Shown: in pieces, positions 17,682-26,956 of the stretch
Numbering within the stretch: the stretch's first letter is position 1
How the letters are laid out: every line of letters begins with the position of its first letter
Assembly: GCA_025458125.1 (NCBI GenBank)
Contig: JALOTA010000064.1
Location: 1-33,234 of the forward strand
DNA: 33,234 nucleotides
Direction: 5' to 3'
Origin: Hyphomicrobium sp.
GTDB lineage: Bacteria; Pseudomonadota; Alphaproteobacteria; Rhizobiales; Hyphomicrobiaceae
Position numbers and translations under genes: made by a program
The notes under the pieces: model-generated
Told to the model about the DNA's origin: nothing
The model's database searches: none
The model's input: the letters and a program-made list of their open reading frames with translations, nothing else

Positions 17682-19100
17682 GTGAAATACATTTCCACCA
17701 GAGGCCGTGCGCCTGTTCTCGGGTTCGACGACGTGCTGCTGGCCGGCCTCGCCCGTGACGGCGGACTTTATCTCCCCGAAACCTGGCCAAGCCTCAGCCG
17801 GGAAACCATCGCATCGTTTGCGGGCCGGCCGTTCGCGGACGTCGCCGTCGAGGTGATCCTGCCCTTTACGGGTGGCGCGCTGACGCGAACGCAACTGCAA
17901 GGGATGGCAGAGGCCGCTTATGCGAGCTTCGGACATCCCGCCACGACGCCGCTCGTCCAGATCGACCCGAAGACGTTCGTCCTCGAATTGTTTCATGGCC
18001 CGACGCTGGCGTTCAAAGATGTTGCCATGCAACTGCTCGCGCGGCTCATGGATCATGTGCTGGCCATGCGCGGGCGGCGGGCAACCATCGTGGGAGCCAC
18101 CTCGGGCGATACCGGCGGTGCGGCGATCGAGGCGTTCCGATCGTCGGAGCGGGTCGACGTCGTGATCCTGTTCCCGGATGGACGCGTGTCCGATGTTCAG
18201 CGGCGCATGATGACCACGCCGAAGGAGAAAAGCGTTCACGCCGTTGCCATCAAGGGGACGTTCGACGACTGCCAGGCTCTCGTGAAAGCGATGTTCAACG
18301 ACCATCCCTTCCGGGATCGTGTGAGCCTTTCCGGCGTCAATTCGATCAACTGGGGCCGGATCGTGGCCCAGGTGACCTATTATTTCGTCGCTGCGGCGGC
18401 GCTGGGTGCGCCTCACCGGCGGATCGCATTCTCGGTGCCGACGGGTAACTTCGGCGATATCTTCGCGGGATACGTGGCGCAACGCATGGGGCTGCCGGTC
18501 GAGCGGCTGGTCATCGGGTCGAACCAGAACGACATCCTGCCGCGCACGCTGGAGACGGGCAGCTACGAGATGCGCGGCGTGGTCGCGACGTCTTCGCCTT
18601 CGATGGACATTCAGATTTCCTCGAATTTCGAGCGTTATCTGTATGCCGCCGCCGGTGGGGATGCAGAACTTGTGGCCCGACAGATGCAGATGCTGGCACA
18701 GAGTGGCCGCTTCGAACTCTCGCGCGAGCAGGCCGCGCGGCTGCGCGAGGAGTTCGGCGCAGGTGCGGCGGGCGAGGAAGAGGTGGCGCGCACGATCAGG
18801 GATACCTTGTCGGCAAGCGGTTATCTGCTCGATCCGCACACGGCGTGCGGGGTCTTCGCGGCCAAGGCTACACTCGATGGGCATGTGAGCGAAGTTACCG
18901 CGCGGGTGGTGCTTGCGACGGCTCATCCCGCGAAGTTCCCCGATGCCATGCAAAGCATCACGGGATTGCGGCCCGGCCTGCCACCCCGGCTGAATTCGCT
19001 GATGACGGATCCGGAGCGCTATCCCGTACTTGGGAACGACCTGAAGGAGGTCCAGACCTTCGTGGAACAGGTGTCGCGTGCCGCCGGGGCGCCGGCATGA
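17682..19100 (+). CDS. thrC: Threonine synthase
   Basis: PLP-dependent enzyme that converts O-phospho-L-homoserine to L-threonine in the cytoplasm. The 472-residue length and sequence fit the bacterial long-form ThrC. The start KYISTRGRAPVLGFDDVLLA is typical. The PLP-binding Lys112 is in ELFHGPTLAFKDVAMQLLAR, followed by the phosphate-binding GATSGDTGGAA loop. Later landmarks are SINWGRIVAQVTYYF and PTGNFGDIFAGYVA. The GTG at 17682 (VKYIST) was chosen; the open frame reaches 17586 but those 32 residues are arginine-rich and unlike the family. GGAAG lies about 10 bases upstream. Its stop overlaps the ATG of the M16 peptidase (ATGA), a pairing common in Hyphomicrobiales. The preceding pathway enzyme, thrB, is at 27410-28381 on the other strand. 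Confidence 0.97.
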   Translation: MKYISTRGRAPVLGFDDVLLAGLARDGGLYLPETWPSLSRETIASFAGRPFADVAVEVILPFTGGALTRTQLQGMAEAAYASFGHPATTPLVQIDPKTFVLELFHGPTLAFKDVAMQLLARLMDHVLAMRGRRATIVGATSGDTGGAAIEAFRSSERVDVVILFPDGRVSDVQRRMMTTPKEKSVHAVAIKGTFDDCQALVKAMFNDHPFRDRVSLSGVNSINWGRIVAQVTYYFVAAAALGAPHRRIAFSVPTGNFGDIFAGYVAQRMGLPVERLVIGSNQNDILPRTLETGSYEMRGVVATSSPSMDIQISSNFERYLYAAAGGDAELVARQMQMLAQSGRFELSREQAARLREEFGAGAAGEEEVARTIRDTLSASGYLLDPHTACGVFAAKATLDGHVSEVTARVVLATAHPAKFPDAMQSITGLRPGLPPRLNSLMTDPERYPVLGNDLKEVQTFVEQVSRAAGAPA

Positions 19101-20368
19101 CGGTGGAAATCACGCGTCTCGGTAACGGCCTGACCGTCGTTACTGAAACAGCAACGCATCTGGAAACAAGCGCACTGGGTATGTGGGTCGACGCCGGCGC
19201 GCGTCACGAGCGGCGGGACGAACACGGCCTGTCGCACATGCTGGAGCATATGGCGTTCAAAGGAACGGCGACCCGGTCCACACAAGCCATCGCGGAAGAA
19301 ATCGAGGCGGTCGGCGGCGAATTGAATGCGGCGACGGGTCTCGAGACGACCGCCTACTTCGCACGGGTGCTGAAGGGCGACGAGGGTGTCGCGCTCGGGA
19401 TCGTGTCAGACATTCTGCAGAACTCGACTTTTGCCGACGAGGAACTGGAGAAGGAGCGCGAGGTCATCCTGCAGGAGATTGCCGGAACTCTCGACAGCCC
19501 CGACGACATTGCCTTCGATCTGGTTCACGACGCGGCATTTCCCAATCAGCCAGCCGGGCGGACGATCCTGGGAACGCCCGAGAGCGTGAAGGCGATTTCG
19601 CGGTCCCAATTGAAGGATTTTCTCGCCGAAAGGTATCATCCGCGGGGCATGGTGCTGGCAGGAGCCGGCGCTATCCGCCACGAAGATGCCGTCCGCCACG
19701 CTGAAGCCCTATTCGGGGGGCTGACTAATGCCGGACCGGGGGTGGAGGAAGCGGCGGCGTATGCTGGCGGCGTGCGCGCGAGTCGGCGCAAATTCGAGCA
19801 GGCGCATCTCGTTCTGGGATTTGAGGCGCCGTCCTACCGCGATCCGGCGTTTTTTGCGGCCCAGGTGCTATCCGGGCTGCTCGGTGGGGGAATGTCGTCG
19901 CGCCTGTTCCAGGAGGTCCGGGAGAGGCGAGGGTTGTGTTACGCGATCTATTCGACGGCGTGGGGACTTAAGGACAGCGGGCTGTTTGCCGTTCACGCGG
20001 CGACGGGCGCCGGTATGGTCGGGGAGCTGATCGACGTGGTGAGCGACGAAATCGACCGAATGGCGGCCACGGGGCCGGCCGAAGCGGAAATTCAGCGGGC
20101 AAAAGCCCAGCTGAAGGCCGGCCTCATGATGAGCCTGGAATCGAGTTCGGCCCGGGCGGAACAAATGGCGCGGCAAATATTGCTGCACGGGCGGGTGCTG
20201 GACACCTCTGAAATTCTGGCTTCCGTCGATCGCGTAACGGCTTTGGATATCCAGAACGTTGCGGCCATGCTGCGCCGCAAGGAAGCCTCGGTCGCTGTTG
20301 TCGGAGCGGGTCGAAAGAGCGATGATCTGGCAGCCCGTGCCGGTGAGCGGCTCGCGCGAGTGGCTTGA
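19097..20368 (+). CDS. M16-family zinc peptidase (mitochondrial-processing-peptidase beta-like)
   Basis: Zinc metallopeptidase of the insulinase/M16B family, similar to the catalytic subunit of mitochondrial processing peptidase; bacterial members may remove small peptides or leader sequences. The 423-residue length is normal. The inverted zinc motif HxxEH is intact (His47, Glu50, His51 in GLSHMLEHMAFKGTATRS), and the downstream metal-binding Glu is in LEKEREVILQEIAGTLDSP. The C-terminal half has the glycine-rich substrate loop (SGLLGGGMSSRLFQEVRERR) and RGLCYAIYS. The ATG at 19097 overlaps the thrC stop by four bases, so translation is coupled. No signal peptide is present, so it acts in the cytoplasm. 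The open frame extends upstream inside thrC but is not used. Confidence 0.95.
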   Translation: MTVEITRLGNGLTVVTETATHLETSALGMWVDAGARHERRDEHGLSHMLEHMAFKGTATRSTQAIAEEIEAVGGELNAATGLETTAYFARVLKGDEGVALGIVSDILQNSTFADEELEKEREVILQEIAGTLDSPDDIAFDLVHDAAFPNQPAGRTILGTPESVKAISRSQLKDFLAERYHPRGMVLAGAGAIRHEDAVRHAEALFGGLTNAGPGVEEAAAYAGGVRASRRKFEQAHLVLGFEAPSYRDPAFFAAQVLSGLLGGGMSSRLFQEVRERRGLCYAIYSTAWGLKDSGLFAVHAATGAGMVGELIDVVSDEIDRMAATGPAEAEIQRAKAQLKAGLMMSLESSSARAEQMARQILLHGRVLDTSEILASVDRVTALDIQNVAAMLRRKEASVAVVGAGRKSDDLAARAGERLARVA

Positions 20369-20390
20369 AGACCCGCAGGATATGCAGCCC

Positions 20391-20987
20391 ATGGCTTTCC
20401 TGAGATCGAGCCTCGTGTCTGACGTGCCGCCCATGATTCGCGGCCGCCGGATTGTTTTGCGGGCACCGCAACTTTCGGACTATGGCCCTTGGGCGGAGTT
20501 GCGCGCCGAGAGCCGGGCGCACCTGCAGCCATGGGAGCCGGCCTGGCCGCGGGACGATCTGACGAAATCGGGCTTCAAACGGCGCGTGCGCCATCATCAG
20601 CGCGAAGCGCGGGCCGATCAGGGTTATGCTTACCTTGTGCTCGACGGTGAAGACGGGCGTATCGTCGGGGGAATTGCACTCACCAACGTTCAGCGTGGCG
20701 TCACCCAGTCGGCGTCGATCGGCTATTGGCTCGGCCGGTCGGAAACAGGCCAAGGCTTCATGACGGAGGCGCTGGGAGCTATCGTCTCAGTCAGCTTTCG
20801 CGATCTTCATCTGCACCGTCTTGAGGCGGCGACGCAGCCGCAAAATACAGCGTCCATTCGCGTCCTGGAGCGGAACGGCTTCGTTCGCGAGGGTTATGCC
20901 CGCGGCTACCTGAAAATCAACGGCGAATGGCGCGATCATCTGCTGTACGGAATTGTTGCCTCAACGGACAGCGGGGGGTGGACTTGA
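20391..20987 (+). CDS. GNAT-family N-acetyltransferase (RimJ/RimL-like)
   Basis: A 198-residue acetyl-CoA-dependent acetyltransferase resembling RimJ/RimL, enzymes that acetylate the N-termini of ribosomal proteins or related substrates; the real substrate is unknown. The start IRGRRIVLRAPQLSDYGPWA is the classic RimJ N-terminus. The acetyl-CoA-binding region is seen in SASIGYWLGRSETGQGFMTE, and the late motif LEAATQPQNTASIRVLERNG followed by FVREG is typical. Starts at 20382 and 20391 are both possible; 20391 (MAFLRSS) was preferred because AGGA lies about 10 bases upstream. It follows the M16 gene after 22 bases in the conserved thrC-M16-GNAT order. Its TGA overlaps the probable TTG start of the next gene. 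Confidence 0.93.
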   Translation: MAFLRSSLVSDVPPMIRGRRIVLRAPQLSDYGPWAELRAESRAHLQPWEPAWPRDDLTKSGFKRRVRHHQREARADQGYAYLVLDGEDGRIVGGIALTNVQRGVTQSASIGYWLGRSETGQGFMTEALGAIVSVSFRDLHLHRLEAATQPQNTASIRVLERNGFVREGYARGYLKINGEWRDHLLYGIVASTDSGGWT

Positions 20988-23900
20988 CGCTGGCAGGTCG
21001 CCTCGCCGCAGTGCTGCTCGTACTGACTGGCGTCTTGCTGTCAGCCGGACGCGCCCATGCGCTGGATACGATCGAACTTGCGCCGGACCAGGGCCGCATC
21101 GAGATCACGACACGCGGAGAGCTCTACGAAGGCCGGGGCGACAGCCTCCAGATCGAGACGGCGGCCAATCCGGACGGAACCACCGGGCGTCTTTCGGTCC
21201 GCGCGACGACATCGGGAACCAACCCGAGCTGGATGGTATTCGCCCTGCATAATCCCAGCGATGTCGCCGTCGAGCGATGGATCTCGGCCGATCGTTACAC
21301 CATCATCGGTTCAGGCGTGATCTGGCCCGATCTCGATGCCCGCCGCATCGAGGCCGTGACGCCGTCGATCGGTTTCGTTCCCGAACGCATCGAGAGCGAC
21401 CGGGCCGACGTGTTCCGGATCACGCTCGAGCCGAAGCAGACTATCACCTACGTCGCGGAGCTATCGTCGGAGCGGTTCGCGCGGATCTTCGTCTGGAAGC
21501 CGATCGACTACGAGCTCAAGGTGCGTGAGCGGCAGTTGTTCAACGGCGTGATGCTCGGTCTAACGGGGTTGCTCGCGATCTTCCTGACGGCGATTTTCGC
21601 GGCCAATCACAAGATCATCTTTCCGGCCGCGGCACTCGTTGCGTGGTGCGTGCTGGGCTATCTTTGCGTCGACTTCGGCTTCTTCCACAAGCTGTTCCAG
21701 CTCAAAGCGGAAAACAACGCGGTCTACCGGGCCGCCACCGAAGCGTCTATGGCGGCGAGCCTGCTAATCTTCCTCTATTTCTTCCTGCGCATATCATTGT
21801 GGCATGGCCTCGCGCGGATGCTGTTCAGCGTCTGGATCGTCGCGCAACTGGCGCTCGTCGCCGTCGCGGTCATCGATCCGCGATTAGCATCGACCTTCGC
21901 GCGGCTTTCGTTCGGCGCGCTTTCCGGCGTGGGAATGATGGTCACGATGTTCCTGGCTCTGCGGGGGCAGGACCGCGCGCTCGCCCTCATACCGACCTGG
22001 CTCCTCCTGATCGTCTGGTGCTTCGGTACCGGGGTGACGCTGACCGGCCAGCTTGCGGGCGACATGGTCGTTTCGGGGCTCGTCGCCGGCCTAGTGCTGA
22101 TCGTTCTGCTGATCGGCTTTACCGTCACGCAGTTTGCCTTCCGGTCGCTCGAGCCGGTCTATGGCGCGTCGCCGACGGAGCTTCAGTTGAGGTCGGTCGC
22201 TGTGGAAGCGGCCGGCGCGGGTGTCTGGGAATGGAGCGCCCGGCGCGACGAAATCAAGGTATCCGGTGCGGTGGAGGCGGCTCTTGGGCTCAATCCGGGC
22301 GAACTCAACACGAAGGTCGAGGATTTCTGCCGGCACATTCATCCGGCCGACCGAGAGCGGTTCCGTCTGTCGCTGGTCTCCAACGAAGAGCGCAATCACG
22401 GACAGATGCGCTGCGTGTTCCGCCTGAGGCACGCGGACAACTCCTACCGCTGGTACGAAATCGAGGCGTCCTCCATTCCCAGCCAGGACGGGCGCACAGT
22501 GAAAAGCGTCGGGCTGTTGCGCGACGTGACGGATGCGAAGCGGGCGCAGGAGCGCCTGATGAACGATGCCGTCAAGTGCTCGCTCACCGGCCTGCCCAAC
22601 CGGCAACTTCTGGAAGACCGTCTCGCGGTGGCCATGCAGCGGGCCCGTCATGAGCCACAGATCAGGCCGACGGTGATTTATATCGACGTCGACAAGTTCA
22701 GGGCTGTGAATGCCTCTTATGGAGCGGTCGTCGGGGACAGCCTGTTGCTGACCGTCGCGCGGCGAATTCAGCGGCATCTGGAGGCTGAAGATACGCTGGC
22801 ACGGGCCGGCGGCGACCGTTTTGCGATCCTTCTCCTGAAGGAACGGCCCGCCCAGGACCTTGCCAGCCTTGCTGAACGCGTACGCCGCAGTCTCAGATCG
22901 CCGATCAAGCTTGCCGGACAGGAGATCGTCCTTACTGGTTCGCTCGGGCTTGCCATCTACGACGGGCATCAGGCCTCCGAGGCCGACCTTCTGCGCGAAG
23001 CGGAAACGGCGATGTACCGGGCGAAGCGGGGCGGAGCGGACCGCATCGAAATCTTCCGACCGGAGATGCGGCAGCAGCCCGACGAACGCGCCATCGCCGA
23101 TGCCGAAATTCGAAAGGCCATCGACAAGAACCAGATCAGGGTGCTCTACCAGCCGATCGTCTACATGCCGACAGAGGAGCTTGCCGGTTTCGAGGCTCTG
23201 GTGCGGTGGGATCATCCCAAGCATGGGCTCATCAATCCATTCGGCTTCATGGATTGGGAAGGATCGGCCGACCTGTGGACGCAGACGCTTCATCTCGTCC
23301 TCAATCAGGCGATGAAGGAATGTGCCGCGTGGCAGAAGGAACTGCCGCGGGCGGATAACGCACTATTCGTCAATTTCAATCTGCCCATGGCGTTGAAGGT
23401 CGATCAGGCCATGGCGCACGAGATACGGCAGGTGCTGGCGCGCTGTCAGGTCGTCAAGGGTTCGCTGAAGCTCGGCGTGCCCGAAGCAATGGTGATGGAC
23501 AACCCGGAACATGCCGCAGAAATGCTGGAATGGCTGCGCAGCGCTGGGGCTGAACTGGTGTTGGACGATTTCTGCGCCGGTTATTCGTCGCTTCTCTATC
23601 TCGGCCGTCTTCCCTTCGATGCGGTGCGCATCGATCGAGGCTTGCTCGACGGTACGGGCGGGTCCGAAACGGTCGCCAGCGGAATGCTGCGCGCGGTGAC
23701 AGCGTTGACCCACGAACTCGGGCGCAAGGTTGTCGTTCAGGGCGTGGAGACCGACGAAGACGTCGGATACCTCAGATCGATCGAATGCGAGTACGGGCAG
23801 GGCTTTTATTATGGCGATCCGATCAACGAACGGGATGTGATGCAGCTGTTGAAGCTCGTTCGGAAGTCGGAGCGGCGCATTCAGCCGCGCGGTCTTTTCC

Positions 23901-24635
23901 GGGCTGCAGCCAAGAAAAAGACCAAAGAAGCGGGCGCTGAAACTGCAAGCGCCAAGGTCGAGGGCGCAAATGCTGCGCCCGCGGCGAAGGATGTTTTGCC
24001 GGCTCCGGCCATGGCCGGGCCGGTCGCCGTTGAAGCGGCCGGCATTGCTTCGCAGCGCGCCGCCGTTCCCGGTGATGCTCAGATCCCACCGACACAGCCG
24101 GTTCGGCGCAGCGGTTTGCAGCAGCAGGCGCACGTTCGCCCGCGCGGGCCCGTGCCGGTGGCTGTTGCGGGTCCGCCTCAGCCACCCGCGCCGCCTCCTG
24201 GTCCCCCGCAACCTCCGTTCGGGGTTCTGGATGCCGGCTCGATGCCTCTCATGCCGTCGCCGCCCGCGCCAATGCCGGGGCCGCCGATGCATCCGACCGG
24301 ATTCGCGGCCCACCCGCCGATGCCGGCGGCGTGGCAGGTTCCGCAATCTGCACCGGTCATCGCACCGGCTGCGCTTGACCCGCTGCCTCCGCTGTCGTTC
24401 GCCATCGAGGGCGATGCCGGTTCGCAGCCCAGGTCTGCTCCACCGTTGCAGATGCCGGTGGAGCCCCCGCCCATCCAACCAGACCTGCTTGCAACCGGGC
24501 CGTTGCAGGGACCGTCGGCTGTTGATCCGCCGGTCACTCCGGCCCCGGCAGCGATCCGACCGGATCAACCGGCGCCGGCGAAACGACCCGGCCCCTCCGG
24601 TTTCCGACAAGCCGGACACCGATGCCGCCGAGTAG
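20984..24635 (+). CDS. 7TM-sensor PAS-GGDEF-EAL protein with proline-rich tail; probable frameshift near its end
   Basis: Membrane sensor for cyclic-di-GMP signalling. It has a signal peptide (residues 1-26), a periplasmic beta-rich domain (27-180), about seven membrane helices (185-385, 7TMR-DISM-like), PAS (405-520), GGDEF (525-692), EAL (705-958) and a Pro/Ala-rich tail. The GGDEF motif reads AGGDRF (near 608) and the inhibitory-site position reads EAED, so cyclase activity is unlikely. The EAL motif is present (FEALVRW), as is DDFCAGYSS, but ExTE reads GVPE and EGVE reads QGVE, so hydrolysis is doubtful. TTG 20984 was chosen: it overlaps the GNAT stop (TTGA) and has a G-run upstream. The frame as written continues to 25426, but past about 24590 it is Cys/His/Arg-rich and antisense to yqgE. 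One extra base in the C/G tract at 24587-24597 would explain this; the corrected frame ends DKPDTDAAE at 24635. Confidence 0.85.
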
Positions 24636-24682
24636 CCTGTGTGACGCAGGTACACCGGGCGGCTATCGAAAGTGTGTGCCCT

Positions 24683-25297
24683 TCAACAGTGACCTGCCTC
24701 GCCAACGAGGAACGACGGGTTGACGCCGATCCGGGCCAAGGCCCTCTCGTACTTGAGTTCCAGATCGGTCTCGAACACGATCTCCGGATCGGCGGGGCAG
24801 TTGAGCCAACCGTTGGCCTGAATCTCGCTTTCGAGCTGTCCCGGCGACCAACCGGAGTAGCCCAGGGCGAGGATCGATCTTTCCGGGCCTTCTCCTGCGG
24901 CGATTGCCTTAAGGATGTCGATGGTCGCCGTCAGACTGATACCTCCGGAGATCGAGAGCGTGCTTTCACTGGAGTGGTAATCTCCGGTGTGGAGCACGAA
25001 ACCGCGGCCGGTCTCGACCGGACCTCCGGAATAGACGTCACGGTTGATGAGATCAGGTGCGATGCTGTCGTCGGAACCGGGAGGTGTGATGCCCAGACGC
25101 TCGAGCAAGTCGGGAAAGCTGATGTTGTCGGCGCGATGATTGATGATGAGCCCCATGGCGCCATCTTTGGAGTGCGCGCACATATAGATGACCGAGCGGG
25201 CAAACCGCTTGTCCGTCATGACCGGCATGGCGACGAGCAGCTGCCCTTCGAGTGTCATTCGAGGGCCGGCCGACCGCTTGGACTTGGGCGACGACAT
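24683..25297 (-). CDS. YqgE/AlgH family protein (DUF179)
   Basis: A 204-residue protein of the UPF0301/DUF179 family (YqgE, AlgH). It is widespread in bacteria with no settled biochemical function, though AlgH has been named as a regulator of alginate in Pseudomonas. The family signature is clear: LEGQLLVAMPVMTDKRFARS, then VIYMCAHSKDGAMGLIINH, the conserved VYSGGPVETGRGFVLHT, and ALGYSGWSPGQLESEIQANG with WLNCPADPEIVF. The start is the ATG at 25297 (MSSPKSKRSAG); AAGGGA lies immediately before it, unusually close. A second ATG 13 codons later (MTLEGQLL) is an alternative. It is a single gene, divergent from the DsbD-N-like gene, and lies entirely opposite the spurious extension of the GGDEF-EAL frame. 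Confidence 0.94.
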   Translation of the reverse strand: MSSPKSKRSAGPRMTLEGQLLVAMPVMTDKRFARSVIYMCAHSKDGAMGLIINHRADNISFPDLLERLGITPPGSDDSIAPDLINRDVYSGGPVETGRGFVLHTGDYHSSESTLSISGGISLTATIDILKAIAAGEGPERSILALGYSGWSPGQLESEIQANGWLNCPADPEIVFETDLELKYERALARIGVNPSFLVGEAGHC

Positions 25298-25422
25298 TCC
25301 CTTAATCTAATGTGGCGGCCCCCCATCTGTGAAGGGTCTGCCGCAGGCAATTTCAGACGGCTGGAAGCGACGATGTTCCGGCGCTCTCCTCTGGCCGGGT
25401 CAAACAATCCGACGGAGTCCGT

Positions 25423-26307
25423 ATGATGAAGTTTGTCAGTGCGCCGGGCACCTATGGCTTGCAGCGGCCGTGGGCCTTCGCGATGATCATCGTCGCACTG
25501 GCATGTCCGGTCCTGTCCCGCCCAGCTTCGGCACAGGAGGTGGCGACCGACTGGATCGACGGGGAGCGACACCGGGCGCGCCTGTTTGCAGGCGACGTAG
25601 ACGGTGCGGTGCCGGGTACTGTCACGGCCTTTATCGAAATGACGATGGACAAGGGCTGGAAGACCTATTGGCGCAATCCGGGAACGGCCGGGGGCATACC
25701 GCCCGAGTTCAACTGGACAGCTTCGAAGAACGTCGCAAAGGCCGACGTTCTGTTCCCCGTTCCTAAAGTATCGAGCGACAAGGCCGGCGATGTGATCGGT
25801 TATCGCGAGTATGCGATCTTTCCGGTGCGCATTACGCCGGTTGACGCCGCGGCACCGGTCGAGATCGATGTCAGCGTGAACTACGGCATCTGCGAAAAGC
25901 TCTGCGTGCCGGCAGAGACACGTTTCACACTGACCGTGCCGCCGGGCAAACTACCGCCTGCCGGTGCGGACGCTCAGCGGGCCTACGATGCCGTACCTCG
26001 TTCGGGACGCGACCTTAAGCCCGGCGATCCAACCGGGCTCAGGGTCGAGCGGCCGGCCGGCACGTCCGGCGTCATTCGTCTTTCTGCGGATTTTCCCGGC
26101 GATGCTTCCGTGGCCGCGATGTTTCTGGCCGTCGACAGCGGTCGATTCCTGCCGATGCCCGTGCGACAGGGCACTACAGGCGAAAGGGTTGCTTTCGATC
26201 TGGTTTTTTCCAACCCGGACGATCTTGCGGTCCTGAAGGGGGCTGCGGTCAGTGTCGTGATGGCGGGCGAGAAGGGTCACTCTGAAGACCGCTTCATCAT
26301 CGACTGA
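25423..26307 (+). CDS. Exported DsbD N-terminal-domain-like protein
   Basis: A 294-residue periplasmic protein similar to the alpha domain of the thiol:disulfide interchange protein DsbD, but without the membrane and thioredoxin parts. A signal peptide covers about the first 38 residues (WAFAMIIVALACPVLSRPASAQ). The domain starts with RARLFAGDVDG and WKTYWRNPGTAGGIPPEFNW, typical of this family. The paired cysteines are in VNYGICEKLCVPAET, a CxxxC arrangement like the redox pair of DsbD-alpha. The ATG at 25423 has GGAG 6 bases upstream; a second ATG follows directly. It likely takes part in periplasmic thiol transfer or metallo-protein maturation; that is a family inference. A peroxiredoxin gene follows after 87 bases, which may point to a shared redox theme. 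Confidence 0.85.
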   Translation: MMKFVSAPGTYGLQRPWAFAMIIVALACPVLSRPASAQEVATDWIDGERHRARLFAGDVDGAVPGTVTAFIEMTMDKGWKTYWRNPGTAGGIPPEFNWTASKNVAKADVLFPVPKVSSDKAGDVIGYREYAIFPVRITPVDAAAPVEIDVSVNYGICEKLCVPAETRFTLTVPPGKLPPAGADAQRAYDAVPRSGRDLKPGDPTGLRVERPAGTSGVIRLSADFPGDASVAAMFLAVDSGRFLPMPVRQGTTGERVAFDLVFSNPDDLAVLKGAAVSVVMAGEKGHSEDRFIID

Positions 26308-26394
26308 GTGAGCGGGGCCGTATAGAAGTCGGGCGGGAGCCAGTTCCGCTTCGGACGACGTTAACCGATCGCGGTTCGATAAGAGGAGAAATCA

Positions 26395-26898
26395 ATGACC
26401 ATCAAGCCGGGCGACAGCCTGCCCGATGCCAAGTTCATGACGATGACGGATGGTGGACCCAAGCCGCTCACCACGTCCGACGTGTTCAAAGGGCGGAAGG
26501 TTGCGCTTTTTGCTGTGCCGGGAGCTTTCACGCCGACGTGCCATTTGCAGCACCTGCCCGGTTTCATTCAGCGTGCCGACGAGCTGAAATCCAAAGGCGT
26601 CGACGCCATTGCCTGCACCGCCGTCAACGACGTTTTCGTGATGGATGAGTGGGCCAAGGCAACGGGCTCCAAGGGCAAGATCCTGATGCTGACGGACGAT
26701 AGCGCGTCGTTCGCAAAGGCGATCGGTCTTGATATCGATCTGACGGGTGCCGGAATCGGGCTGGGCGTTCGCTCCAAGCGTTATGCCATGCTCGTCGACG
26801 ATGGCGTCGTGAAGGTTCTGAACATCGATGAAAGCCCGCCGGCGCATGACAAATCGAGTGCGGAAACGATGTGCAAGCTGATCGACAACGTCATCTGA
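26395..26898 (+). CDS. Peroxiredoxin (Prx5/AhpE-like, glutaredoxin-type)
   Basis: Cytoplasmic thiol peroxidase that reduces hydrogen peroxide and alkyl peroxides. The 167-residue protein belongs to the Prx5 group. The peroxidatic Cys49 is in AVPGAFTPTCHLQHLPGF, the PxxxTxxC signature. A second Cys (Cys74, in DAIACTAVNDVFVMDEW) is at the position seen in many Prx5 proteins. The C-terminal segment GLGVRSKRYAMLVDDGVVK is typical. No glutaredoxin domain is fused to it, so reduction depends on a separate partner. The start has a strong GAGGAG Shine-Dalgarno. A textbook terminator follows 28 bases after the stop, so this is the end of the transcript. Confidence 0.95.
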   Translation: MTIKPGDSLPDAKFMTMTDGGPKPLTTSDVFKGRKVALFAVPGAFTPTCHLQHLPGFIQRADELKSKGVDAIACTAVNDVFVMDEWAKATGSKGKILMLTDDSASFAKAIGLDIDLTGAGIGLGVRSKRYAMLVDDGVVKVLNIDESPPAHDKSSAETMCKLIDNVI

Positions 26899-26925
26899 GC
26901 CGATCGGTCCATATCAAAAAACATC

Positions 26926-26956
26926 AACCGCGGTGCTGCCGGCACCGCGGTTTTTT
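26926..26956 (+). terminator. Rho-independent terminator between peroxiredoxin and rnhA
   Basis: An 11-bp perfect stem (AACCGCGGTGC, loop TGCCG, GCACCGCGGTT) is followed by a run of six T. On the minus strand a T6 run also follows four bases past the stem, so it can serve the convergent rnhA transcript as well. The T-tract touches the rnhA stop codon. Confidence 0.92.

Noticed and set aside
17661-18953. 430-residue open frame (-) opposite thrC
   Set aside because: It is rich in Arg and His with no motif; thrC on the other strand has all expected catalytic residues.
22091-24655. Two long open frames (-) opposite the GGDEF-EAL gene (22091-23293 and 23363-24655)
   Set aside because: Both are shadows caused by high GC content at third codon positions; the plus strand has recognisable domains throughout.
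24636-25426. C-terminal extension of the GGDEF-EAL protein as real coding sequence
   Set aside because: It is exactly antisense to yqgE and compositionally unlike protein; a one-base frameshift explains it better.
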